DNA from: Qipengyuania nanhaisediminis
GTDB lineage: Bacteria; Pseudomonadota; Alphaproteobacteria; Sphingomonadales; Sphingomonadaceae
Reading direction: 5' to 3'
Length of the DNA stretch: 64,000 nt
Assembly: GCF_900115585.1 (NCBI RefSeq)
Contig: NZ_FOWZ01000002.1
Coordinates: 310,001-374,000, forward strand
Shown: piece after piece, positions 53,731 to 62,111 of the stretch
Layout: the number at the start of each line of letters is the position of its first letter
Numbering within the stretch: the stretch's first letter is position 1
Notes under the pieces: model-generated
What the model saw: the letters and a program-made list of their open reading frames with translations, nothing else
Databases searched by the model: none
Told to the model about the DNA's origin: nothing
Position numbers and translations under genes: made by a program

Positions 53731-54842
53731 CCGGAATGCTCGCCCGCTACGAACGCCTGGTGGCGGCAGGCGAATTGCAGCCGGATCAGGACCAGAGGCG
53801 CGCTGCCCAGCGGCTCGACAGGCTACAGAAAGACCTTGAGGCCGACGAACCCGGCGGTCTCCTCTCGCGACTGTTCCAGGCAAAGAAAACGCGGCCGCAA
53901 GGCGTCTACATGTGGGGCGGCGTCGGACGCGGCAAGTCGATGCTGATGGACCTTTTCGTGGAAAGCCTTTCGATCGCGGAAAAGCGGCGCGTCCATTTCC
54001 ACGAGTTCATGCTCGAGGTGGACCGCATGATCCGCGACGAGCGGGCCAAGGAAGCGGGCAATCCCATCGCGCCTGTGGCCGCCCGGATCGCTAACGACGT
54101 CCGTTGCCTCGCGTTCGACGAGATGGTGGTCAATAACACCGCGGACGCGGCGATCATGGCGCGCCTCTTCACCGCCCTGGTTTGCGACGAGGGCGTGACC
54201 ATCGTCACAACCTCGAACCGCCCGCCGAGCGACCTCTACAAGGACGGTCTCAACCGCTCCCTCTTCCTGCCGTTCATCGATCTGGTGCAGGCAGAGCTCG
54301 ATGTCGTTCCACTCAACGGGCCGACCGACTATCGCCTCGACCGCCTCGGCGATCTAGCCACCTGGCATACTCCCCTTGGCGACGACGCTACAGCGCAGGT
54401 CCGGGAAGCGTTCTTCCGGCTCACCGATTACGCTCCCGAAGATGCAGAGCACGTGCCGAGCGGCGAACTGGACCTCGGCGGCGGGCGAACCCTGCATGTG
54501 CCCAAAAGCTTCAAGGGCGTCGGCGTGTTCAGCTTCAAGCGCCTTTGCGGCGAGAATCGTGGCGCTGCCGATTATCTTGCCATCGCGCATGCATACCACT
54601 CGGTAATCATCGTCGGCATCCCGCGCCTGTCACCGGAGAACCGCAACGAAGCGATACGCTTCACCAAGCTGATTGATGCGCTTTACGAGAATAGCGTTAA
54701 GCTGTTCGCGACCGCCGCCACGGAGCCGGAAGACCTCTACACATCTGGCGATGGATCGTTCGAGTTCGAGCGGACCGTCAGCCGCCTGAAGGAAATGCAG
54801 AGCGCGGATTACATGGCGCGGGGCCACGGCTTGGCGGGTTAG
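53727..54842 (+). CDS. zapE: AFG1-like ATPase, cell division protein ZapE
   Basis: ZapE is a P-loop AAA+ type ATPase that interacts with FtsZ at constriction and, in mitochondria (AFG1), with respiratory proteins. The 371-residue protein has Walker A GGVGRGKSMLMDLF near residue 65, KRRVHFHEFMLEVD, Walker B-like RCLAFDEMVV near 128, and TTSNRPPSDLY near 162. The start overlaps the thioesterase stop in an ATGA. Its stop overlaps the convergent amidotransferase stop by four bases. The operon with sdhB fits a respiratory link. Confidence 0.93.
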   Translation: MTGMLARYERLVAAGELQPDQDQRRAAQRLDRLQKDLEADEPGGLLSRLFQAKKTRPQGVYMWGGVGRGKSMLMDLFVESLSIAEKRRVHFHEFMLEVDRMIRDERAKEAGNPIAPVAARIANDVRCLAFDEMVVNNTADAAIMARLFTALVCDEGVTIVTTSNRPPSDLYKDGLNRSLFLPFIDLVQAELDVVPLNGPTDYRLDRLGDLATWHTPLGDDATAQVREAFFRLTDYAPEDAEHVPSGELDLGGGRTLHVPKSFKGVGVFSFKRLCGENRGAADYLAIAHAYHSVIIVGIPRLSPENRNEAIRFTKLIDALYENSVKLFATAATEPEDLYTSGDGSFEFERTVSRLKEMQSADYMARGHGLAG

Positions 54843-56737
54843 GCGCTCGGCCGCAGGTGGCGCAGCGAGCGCTCCAGCATCAGCAATTGCCACAGGGTGC
54901 GACCGTTGTCGGACCGCCCTTCGATATGGTTTTCCGCGAGGCGGACAAGCGCATTGCGCTGGAACCAACCGCTGTCCACCAGCAGGCTGCTCGAAGCGAT
55001 ACGCCGCGCCTCGTCGGCCAGCGGGCCGCGGAACCACTGCGCCAGCGGAGTCACGAACCCCTGCTTCTTGCGATAAAGGATGTCGTGAGGGAGATAGCGC
55101 TCCATCGTGTGCTTCATCAGCCATTTGCCGTCATTGCCACGGATGCGCTCACGTTGCGGTAGTGTGGCACCGAACTCGACGAGGCGATGATCCAGCAGCG
55201 GCTCGCGTGCTTCGAGGCCGACTGCCATGCTGGTGCGATCAGTCTTCGTAAGAATATCGCCGGGCAGCCAGAATTTGAGGTCGGCATATTGCGCCCGGTC
55301 GAGGCCGGAGCGCGCCGGTGCATCGCGCATCAACTGTTCGAAGGGCTGTTCGGCGCAGTAATCACCCCGCGCCTTGAGCAGCGCGTCTCCGTAAAGGCCT
55401 TCGCGCAGCTCCGGTGAAAGGATCGCAAGGGCGCGCGCATATCCGCTTTCCCCGCTTTCGGCCAAGGACAGCAAAGTCGTTTTCGCGCGCAGGGGGCGCG
55501 GCGCCCAGTCCGCCTTGGGCCACGCCTTGCCGAGCGCGCCGAATACAGCGCCTCTAAGACCTGCCGGCAGAACCGCGCGTGCCTGTTCTTCCCTCACCTG
55601 GAAGAGGTGGCGGCGGTAGCCTGCAAAGGCCTCGTCCGCCCCGTCGCCGGACAGGGCAACCGTCACGTGCTCCCGCGCCAGTTCGCAGACCCGCAAGGTC
55701 GGAAGGGCGCTGGCATCGGCAAAGGGCTCGTCGAAGATCGAGGCGATGCGGTCGATCTCGCCGAACTGGTCGGACGATACGATGCGCTCGTGATGGTCCG
55801 TCGCGAACAGCTCCGCCACCTGCCGGGCGTGTGCCGTTTCATCGACGCTCTCGACATCGAAGCCGATCGAGCAGCTCGTCACCGCGCGATTGCTCGCCTC
55901 GCTCATTAGGGCAACGACCGAAGAACTGTCCACCCCACCGGATAGGAAGGCGCCCAGCGGCACGTCTGCGACCATGCGGCTGGTTACGCCTTCGCGCATC
56001 AGGTGCAGCAATTCGGCAGAGCGGTCGGCGGTCTTGCCCTTCGCCCTCCCCTCGAAGCTCACATCCCACCACTGTTTGGGCTGAGGCAGGGGGCGTCCAT
56101 GGTCGAGCAGCATGAAATGCCCTGCCGGCAGCTTGGTGACATTCTTCAGGATCGCGCGGTGATCAGGGACATAGCCCCAGGTCATGTAATCCTCGATCGC
56201 GAGCGGATCGATCTCCCGCCGCATCATCGGGTGTGCCATCAGGCCCTTCAACTCGCTCGCAAAGCCGAGTGCGCCTCCGGGAAGCTGCGCCAGATAGAGC
56301 GGTTTTACCCCCAGGCGGTCGCGCGCGATAAACAGCTGGCGCCGGTCATGGTCGTAGAGTGCGAAAACGAACATCCCATCAAGGCGCGACAGGCAATCCG
56401 GCCCCCATTTCTGCCACGCGGCGAGGATGGTCTCGGTGTCGCCTTCGGTGCGAAATTTGGCCCCGTCCTGCGCAAGCTGGCGGCGCAGCGTGCGGTAGTT
56501 ATAGATCTCGCCGTTGAAGACGATGGTCGCTCGGCCATCTGCCGAATGCATCGGCTGCGGCGAACCTTCGAGATCGATGATCGAAAGCCGTCGATGACCC
56601 AACCCTACGCCGGGCGCAGTCCATACGCCCGCCCCGTCCGGCCCCCGATGGGCCAGGGCAAGGGTCATCGCCTCGACCCGCTTTGGATCGACCGGCTTCA
56701 CCGTCTCGTAATGGAAGATACCCGCGATCCCGCACAT
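54839..56737 (-). CDS. XrtA-system amidotransferase (asparagine synthase-like)
   Basis: The 632-residue protein has a class II glutaminase domain with the N-terminal nucleophile Cys2 (MCGIAGIF) and NGEIYNYRTL near residue 75, then an asparagine synthase domain with the ATP-binding PP-loop SGGVDSSS near 262 and ALSGDGADEAFAGYRRH near 355. Such proteins next to exosortase A are known as exosortase-associated amidotransferase 1 and are thought to modify exopolysaccharide sugars or a precursor, not to make asparagine. It follows xrtA by 11 bases. Confidence 0.92.
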   Translation of the reverse strand: MCGIAGIFHYETVKPVDPKRVEAMTLALAHRGPDGAGVWTAPGVGLGHRRLSIIDLEGSPQPMHSADGRATIVFNGEIYNYRTLRRQLAQDGAKFRTEGDTETILAAWQKWGPDCLSRLDGMFVFALYDHDRRQLFIARDRLGVKPLYLAQLPGGALGFASELKGLMAHPMMRREIDPLAIEDYMTWGYVPDHRAILKNVTKLPAGHFMLLDHGRPLPQPKQWWDVSFEGRAKGKTADRSAELLHLMREGVTSRMVADVPLGAFLSGGVDSSSVVALMSEASNRAVTSCSIGFDVESVDETAHARQVAELFATDHHERIVSSDQFGEIDRIASIFDEPFADASALPTLRVCELAREHVTVALSGDGADEAFAGYRRHLFQVREEQARAVLPAGLRGAVFGALGKAWPKADWAPRPLRAKTTLLSLAESGESGYARALAILSPELREGLYGDALLKARGDYCAEQPFEQLMRDAPARSGLDRAQYADLKFWLPGDILTKTDRTSMAVGLEAREPLLDHRLVEFGATLPQRERIRGNDGKWLMKHTMERYLPHDILYRKKQGFVTPLAQWFRGPLADEARRIASSSLLVDSGWFQRNALVRLAENHIEGRSDNGRTLWQLLMLERSLRHLRPSA

Positions 56738-56748
56738 GGCGGAGTGCC

Positions 56749-57759
56749 CTAGACCAGACGCACCAGAACGGCAAAAGCGATTAGCACCGCTGCGATAGCC
56801 AGGCCGACATGCATGGCCGTGGGTGCGCCGTCGAAGCGCACGATGGCCAGGAATCCGGTAGCCTCTTCAGCAGTGAACCCTGCATCTTCCGGGTCGCGCT
56901 GGAACCAGCGCCACGCCACGCCCAGCACCAGCGCGATCACGATGCCGAAGAAGAACCAGCCATAGACGATGTGGTCGAAGCTGCCCGCCGCCTCCGCGCC
57001 GACATATTGCGCGATGAAGATGGTAGCCCACGCCCTTACGCCGTTAGCGATGATCGGCACGACTACGCAGGCAAACAGAAACCAGAACCGCCGCTTCCAG
57101 CTGGTGAAACAGGCGTGTGCCACCAGAATGCCGAGCGTTACCATCGCGATCAGGAACTTCACCCCGGAACAGGCCTCGGCAACGATGAACAGTCCGGCAG
57201 GCGTGTCGATATAGATACCGTCCGAGACCGTTTCGATCCCGCTCGCGACCGTCAGCCAAGTGGTGATGTGTGCGGTAATCGCCTGAAGCTGCGGGATGAT
57301 CTCGTCGCCGAAGGGCACCAGAAATGAGGAATAGAACAGCGGAAAGGCGAGGACGAGGCTGGCGCGCGTGCCGATCATGGCCATAGCTGCGCCCTGGAAT
57401 GCGGCCAGCGTCCCTGCCTGCGCAATCAGATTGATGTCGAGTGCACGCCCTGCAAGCCAGACGACCAGGCCGAGAGCCAGCCACGCGACCCCGATCCAGC
57501 CCGCCGAGGGGCGAATCTTGCGCAATTCCTCGCGCTGCAACCACACCAGCCACGCGATAATCGCCGGGATGAGGAGGATGTGGCTGTATGTGTCGATGTT
57601 CCACCACTGGTGCGCCATGCGCGTCCATTCGCGGAATGTGAGTGCGAAGAGGGCCGCCCATGCGACAAGCACGCGCAGGACCACGCCCGACCAGCTCCGC
57701 CCTTCCTGTGTCGGGCTTTCGGCAGAAGCGACGTCAAGCTGCACGGCTGTTCTTACCAT
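56749..57759 (-). CDS. xrtA: Exosortase A
   Basis: Exosortase A is an integral-membrane transpeptidase that cuts PEP-CTERM tails and anchors proteins to the envelope or matrix. The 336-residue protein has about eight helices and the catalytic triad of the family: Cys197 in AEACSGVKF, Arg242 in ANGVRAWA and His263 in FDHIVYGW. A C-terminal extension after residue 300 has one more hydrophobic helix. ATG 57759 overlaps the glycosyltransferase end by 26 bases. Neighbours are the usual exosortase A partner genes. Confidence 0.95.
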   Translation of the reverse strand: MVRTAVQLDVASAESPTQEGRSWSGVVLRVLVAWAALFALTFREWTRMAHQWWNIDTYSHILLIPAIIAWLVWLQREELRKIRPSAGWIGVAWLALGLVVWLAGRALDINLIAQAGTLAAFQGAAMAMIGTRASLVLAFPLFYSSFLVPFGDEIIPQLQAITAHITTWLTVASGIETVSDGIYIDTPAGLFIVAEACSGVKFLIAMVTLGILVAHACFTSWKRRFWFLFACVVVPIIANGVRAWATIFIAQYVGAEAAGSFDHIVYGWFFFGIVIALVLGVAWRWFQRDPEDAGFTAEEATGFLAIVRFDGAPTAMHVGLAIAAVLIAFAVLVRLV

Positions 57760-58948
57760 CGGGCTGCACGAGAGTGGCCACCTGCTCGTAGATCGCTTCC
57801 CAGCTCATTTCGTTCGCGACGAATTGCCGCGCCTCTGCCCCGATTGCCCTGCCATCGCGACGACCTTCGAGCAGATCCCGTAATTTCGAAACCATGGCAG
57901 CGTCATCTCGCGCGATCAGGAAATGCTGACCATCCTGCGCAGGAATGCCGGTTGCGGCTTCTTCCGACAGGACAACCAGCCGTGCCATCGCCATCGCTTC
58001 CAGGACCTTGTTCTGCACCCCGCGCGCGATGGACAGAGGCGCGACTACAGCGGTTGCCGCGCCGAGAAACGGTCGCATATCCGGCACCCCGCCCCAAACC
58101 GTGACACCGGGGAGCTTACCGAGTTCATGAACGCTATCGGTCGGCGCACGTCCGACGATGTGGAACTGCGCGTCGTACCTGGCTGCGAGTTCCGGCAGCA
58201 CTCGGTGGGTGAACCGCTCCACCGCCGCTACGTTCGGGGCGTAATCCATCTGGCCCGTGAAGACCAGATTTGGCCCTCGATGGTCATATGGCGCTTGGTC
58301 AAGACCGGTCGCCGGATCGAAGAATTGCGTGTCGACGCCATTGCCGAAGACACGGATATCCGCTTCCGCCCGAGGGGAAATTCGCGAACGCAGGAGAGCC
58401 GCTTCGCTCTCGCTGATCAGGGCCGTCACATCGGCGCGTCGGGCGAGACGCTCTTCCTCGGCGGCCAACAAGCGCCCCTCCCGCGCGTTGATCCAGGCCA
58501 TGTTTCCCGCCTCGGCATAAGCTTCGAACTTCGCGCTATCGACATCGCAAAGGTCGATGATCACGCGTCCATCGAAGCTATCGGGGAGGTACTGGCCCAT
58601 CTGACCCGAAAATATCACGACGGTGTCGATGGGTTGCGCGGCAAGTGTTTGTTCGACCCAGGATTGCAAGCCGCGGTCATGGAAGGCTGCAAGGCTCACC
58701 GGCTTGCCCGACAAGACCGCCTGAATGCCCGCGAGCACCAGGGGCTTGGTCCTGTCCGCCATATGGATTGACGCCGCGATAGCAGACAGCTCGCCATGAT
58801 GATCGCGGTCTTCCTGAGTTTCGGCGAAGGTGCCGACGTGCACGGGCGCAAGGCGCGCCAGGGCCTTGAGAAGGTGATGCGAGCGGATCTTGTCACCGCG
58901 ATTGGGCGGAAAGGGCATCCGGTGCGCAAGGAAGAGGATTTCGCCCAT
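57734..58948 (-). CDS. XrtA-system glycosyltransferase (GT4-like)
   Basis: The 404-residue protein is a GT-B glycosyltransferase of the TIGR03087-like group found with exosortase A. It has LAHRMPFPPNRGDKIRSHHLL at the N-terminus (key PFPPNRGDK), VFTGQMDYAPNVAAV near residue 225, the nucleotide-site HIVGRAPTDSV near 265, and VVAPLSIARGVQNKVLEAMAM near 305 with the E of the sugar-nucleotide site. It probably adds a sugar to the exopolysaccharide repeat. Start ATG 58948 lies two bases after the FemAB-like gene stop. Confidence 0.9.
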   Translation of the reverse strand: MGEILFLAHRMPFPPNRGDKIRSHHLLKALARLAPVHVGTFAETQEDRDHHGELSAIAASIHMADRTKPLVLAGIQAVLSGKPVSLAAFHDRGLQSWVEQTLAAQPIDTVVIFSGQMGQYLPDSFDGRVIIDLCDVDSAKFEAYAEAGNMAWINAREGRLLAAEEERLARRADVTALISESEAALLRSRISPRAEADIRVFGNGVDTQFFDPATGLDQAPYDHRGPNLVFTGQMDYAPNVAAVERFTHRVLPELAARYDAQFHIVGRAPTDSVHELGKLPGVTVWGGVPDMRPFLGAATAVVAPLSIARGVQNKVLEAMAMARLVVLSEEAATGIPAQDGQHFLIARDDAAMVSKLRDLLEGRRDGRAIGAEARQFVANEMSWEAIYEQVATLVQPDGKNSRAA

Positions 58949-58950
58949 GC

Positions 58951-60012
58951 CTAACCCAATCCGCGTGCGATCCACGGGCCGATCAGGTTCGCGACCGGGA
59001 GGGGCAGTTTCTTCCAAAGCTCGATCTTGGCCGAATAGCCTTCGTCGGTGGGGTCGATATTGCGGGCCTCAACCCCCGGCGCGCTCCAGCGCCGATAGGT
59101 GAGCGGCTCCGGCTCGAAGCCCCAGTTCTTCTTGAATGCAAAGGGACCGCTACCGGTCTTGGAGCGGCCGAAATCGAACCTTTCCATACCCTTGCGACGG
59201 GCATGACACATCAGTTCGTAATACATGCGCTCGTTCGCACGCAGGCTTCGCGCTTCCCAGCGCCCGCCGCCCCAGTAGGGCATGACCGCCCCATCGTGAT
59301 AGAGCGACAGGACGCTCGAAATCGGGCGGCCTTCGTGCGACACCGTGAGGATATCCGCGTCGTCCCCGAACGCCTTGATTACCGCCGCAAACAGGCTGCG
59401 CGGGAAGACCGGCGTGCCGAGGTTGCGGACACTTTCGGAATAGCACCGGTAGTGCGCCTCCAGATTCTGCTCGCTGCGACCGACAGTGACCTCCAGATCG
59501 TTCGCCAAGCCCTTGCGAACCTCCGCGCGCGCCTTGCGGGGGATGGCGAGCAATTGTGCGTCGTCGTCGCTTGCCAGCTTTCCGACGAAGCCGGCGTGCC
59601 GACCCTCGATCCGGTCCCAGCCTTCGACCGCTTCTGATGAGCGTAGCTCTATGGTCGGGACGCTGTTGCGCATGGCGAGTTCGGCAGCGGAAGCGAGCAG
59701 CGCCTCGAGCACCCGCTCATCGGCAAACAGGGGACCTCCCCCGACCGCGAAACCGCTCGATACCAGCGCCCTGCCGAAGAGCGGCGAGTGGACATCGCTT
59801 AGCGGCAACCACCCGCACATCACCCCGCCGCGCTCGGCGACCAGTCCCAAGGCCGTCTGCCCGGTACCCGCTTCTATCGCGGCCAGCCAAGTGGGACGCT
59901 GGAAGATGGTACCTTCCCGGTCGCGCACGAAATCCTCGATACGCGCGCAATCCTGCGCGCTGGCGAGATTTGCAAGCGCGACCGATACATTCATGGCGAC
60001 AGGCGCATTCAC
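58951..60012 (-). CDS. FemAB-like protein of the XrtA system
   Basis: The protein has a GNAT-type FemAB fold, with RPTWLAAIEAGTGQ near residue 40, EVRKGLANDLE in the middle (a helical pair like the peptidyl-tRNA group) and MPYWGGGRWEARSLRANERMYYELM near 265 (key YWGGG). FemAB proteins add amino acids to peptidoglycan or glycan using aminoacyl-tRNA; here the acceptor is likely an exopolysaccharide sugar. Two starts compete: GTG 60012, which overlaps the deacetylase stop in a GTGA, and ATG 59994, giving 353 or 347 residues. Confidence 0.88.
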   Translation of the reverse strand: MNAPVAMNVSVALANLASAQDCARIEDFVRDREGTIFQRPTWLAAIEAGTGQTALGLVAERGGVMCGWLPLSDVHSPLFGRALVSSGFAVGGGPLFADERVLEALLASAAELAMRNSVPTIELRSSEAVEGWDRIEGRHAGFVGKLASDDDAQLLAIPRKARAEVRKGLANDLEVTVGRSEQNLEAHYRCYSESVRNLGTPVFPRSLFAAVIKAFGDDADILTVSHEGRPISSVLSLYHDGAVMPYWGGGRWEARSLRANERMYYELMCHARRKGMERFDFGRSKTGSGPFAFKKNWGFEPEPLTYRRWSAPGVEARNIDPTDEGYSAKIELWKKLPLPVANLIGPWIARGLG

Positions 60013-60881
60013 GCAGCCCAATCCATGGCACGCGGGCGTTCGATCCGGGCGAGCTCGTCCATGCGACCCCAGGCAAAATCCCCGAGCAGGTCGCCCAGCT
60101 TGCCCGCCATCCGCGAAAGATTGGTGTAATGACGCAGCCGCGAGCGCAGCGGCGCCTCGGCAACGCGCGGTTGCTCGGGGTCGATTTCCCATGGGTGGAA
60201 ATAGAAGATCGCCGGACGACCTTCCTCCCGATTGACCTGCCGGATGGCCCAGCGGCTGAACCCATAGGGAAGCACGCGGAAAAAGCCTCCTCCTCCCGCC
60301 GCCAGCCTGCGGTTGGCGAGTACGGCAGTAGTCACCGGAATTTCGACGAGGTCGCTACCCGCTACCGGATTGAAGGCGAAGCGCGGGGCGTCAGGCCAAC
60401 CATAGTGGTCATGGACCACCGGCGCGACGCTGGAGGAATAGGCGTAGCCATGCTCGGCCAGAACCTCGTGAGCCCAGGCGTTGCGCGCATCGATGGAGAA
60501 GCTCGGCGCGCGATAGCCGGTGATCGTGCACCCGCCCGCGTCCTCGAGGATGGCGCGCGATTTCACGAGATCGTCGGAAAACTGCCGCCGCGTGAAGGTG
60601 AACACGCGCGTGTGGTCATAGCCATGGCTGGCGAGTTCGTGACCACGCTCGACGATAGCCCGCATGGCGGCCTTGTTGCGCTCGGCGATCCAGCCAAGCG
60701 TGAAGAAGGTCGCCTTGACCCCAGCTTCGTCGAAAAGGTCGAGGATGCGCGCCACATTGTCGCCGACGCGCAATTCCAGCCCGTCCCAGTCCTCGCGCTT
60801 GAGGGTCTTTTCGAAAGCGCCCACCTGGAACCAGTCCTCGACGTCGACCGACAGGCCGTTGACGATTTTTCCCGGTTTCAT
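60009..60881 (-). CDS. XrtA-system polysaccharide deacetylase
   Basis: This 290-residue cytoplasmic-looking NodB-type deacetylase removes acetyl groups from N-acetylhexosamines. The metal and base residues are seen in LSVDVEDWFQ near residue 10 and HELASHGYDHTR near 80, with TGYRAPSFSID near 114 and WEIDPEQPRV near 232. The C-terminal part corresponds to DUF3473, the mark of the exosortase A group. ATG 60881 follows GGAGGGGG seven bases upstream, which decides against the GTG at 60905 that overlaps the next stop. Confidence 0.92.
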   Translation of the reverse strand: MKPGKIVNGLSVDVEDWFQVGAFEKTLKREDWDGLELRVGDNVARILDLFDEAGVKATFFTLGWIAERNKAAMRAIVERGHELASHGYDHTRVFTFTRRQFSDDLVKSRAILEDAGGCTITGYRAPSFSIDARNAWAHEVLAEHGYAYSSSVAPVVHDHYGWPDAPRFAFNPVAGSDLVEIPVTTAVLANRRLAAGGGGFFRVLPYGFSRWAIRQVNREEGRPAIFYFHPWEIDPEQPRVAEAPLRSRLRHYTNLSRMAGKLGDLLGDFAWGRMDELARIERPRAMDWAA

Positions 60882-60901
60882 GGACGCCCCCTCCGACGCC
60901 G

Positions 60902-62098
60902 TCACGCCGCTTCGCGGGTTCCGGTCGACTCGAAATAGTCGATCATCATCGTCAGCACGTGACGCAGCGAACGTTCCTGGTCGTCGAGGCGCTGTTCGAT
61001 GGCGGAGAGGCGCTGGTCGATGTCTTCCGGAAGAGCACCGCCACTATCCTTGGCGGCGGCAAGTTTTTCCACCTCGCGGCGCAGCGCCGCCATGTGCTTG
61101 TCCCGTTGGGCGAATGCGCCTTCGATCGCTTCGATCTGGTGATCGAGCAGCCCCTTCTTGCGCGCCGCCGTATCGGCCTGGGTCATCGCCGGGGCAGATT
61201 CCGTCCGTGCCTTGGCGATCGCATCCGACGCGGGCAGGTTACGATCCGGACGCGCACGCTGCGGGGCCTCCTGCACTTCGGGAGAAGCGTCTCCGCTCAT
61301 CTCTTCGATCACCGCGTCGAGCATATCGACTTCGAGCATCGACTGCTCTTCCAGCGAGCCCATCAGTAGCAGGCGGTTCATAACCTGGTTGACCTTACGC
61401 GGGATCCCCAGCGTGGCCTTGTGGAGGCGCGGCCAGATCGCGCTGGCGAACTCGGGATTGCCAGTCCAGCCAACATGCTCGAGCCGGTGGGTGACATAAG
61501 GCTCCATCTCGCCCGGTTGCATGGGCTCCAGATGATGTGCCGCGATCACGCGCTGGCGTAGCTGTTCGAGTTCGTCCGATTGGGCAAGCAGGTGCTTGAA
61601 TTCCGGCTGGCCCAGCAGGAGCGTTTGCAGCAGCGGGTGCGAACCGAGCTGGAAGTTCGACAGCATCCGCAATTCTTCGAGCGCGCCAATGGACAGGTTC
61701 TGCGCTTCGTCGACGATTAGCAGGACACGGCGGCCGCCGCGCGCTTCTTCATGGAGGAACAGCTCAATTGCGGCGAGCGCGCTCGCCTTGTCACCGCCTT
61801 CGACATCGAGGCCGAAGCTACGCGCTGCGACGTGGATCATCTCCTCGCCGTCGAGTGCGCTGGTCACGACTTCGCCCACCGTCATGCGGCGATCGTCGAG
61901 TTTCTGCTTGAGATGCGCAACCAGCGTGGACTTACCTGCGCCGACTTCACCCGTGATGACAACGAAGCCTTCACCCTGGTTGAGGCCATAGCCGAGATAG
62001 CTCAGCGCCTTCTTGTGGGTGATGCTCTCGAAATAGAAAGCGGGATCGGGGGTGAGCTGGAAAGGGCGCTCGGTTAAGCCGTAGAATTCCTCGTACAT
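60902..62098 (-). CDS. XrtA-system ATPase (ExeA-like secretion ATPase)
   Basis: The 398-residue protein is a P-loop ATPase of the group that resembles ExeA/GspA (TIGR03015 type). Walker A is ITGEVGAGKSTLV near residue 50 and Walker B is VLLIVDEAQNLS near 130; the N-terminus MYEEFYGLTERPFQLTPDP is characteristic (key FYGLTERPF). The last 100 residues are a coiled coil (LEKLAAA, QRLSAIEQRLDDQE) with no membrane helix. It may couple ATP to assembly or export of the polysaccharide. It starts with ATG 62098, 13 bases after the outer-membrane protein gene. Confidence 0.92.
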   Translation of the reverse strand: MYEEFYGLTERPFQLTPDPAFYFESITHKKALSYLGYGLNQGEGFVVITGEVGAGKSTLVAHLKQKLDDRRMTVGEVVTSALDGEEMIHVAARSFGLDVEGGDKASALAAIELFLHEEARGGRRVLLIVDEAQNLSIGALEELRMLSNFQLGSHPLLQTLLLGQPEFKHLLAQSDELEQLRQRVIAAHHLEPMQPGEMEPYVTHRLEHVGWTGNPEFASAIWPRLHKATLGIPRKVNQVMNRLLLMGSLEEQSMLEVDMLDAVIEEMSGDASPEVQEAPQRARPDRNLPASDAIAKARTESAPAMTQADTAARKKGLLDHQIEAIEGAFAQRDKHMAALRREVEKLAAAKDSGGALPEDIDQRLSAIEQRLDDQERSLRHVLTMMIDYFESTGTREAA

Positions 62099-62111
62099 CA
62101 GGGCGTCCTTA

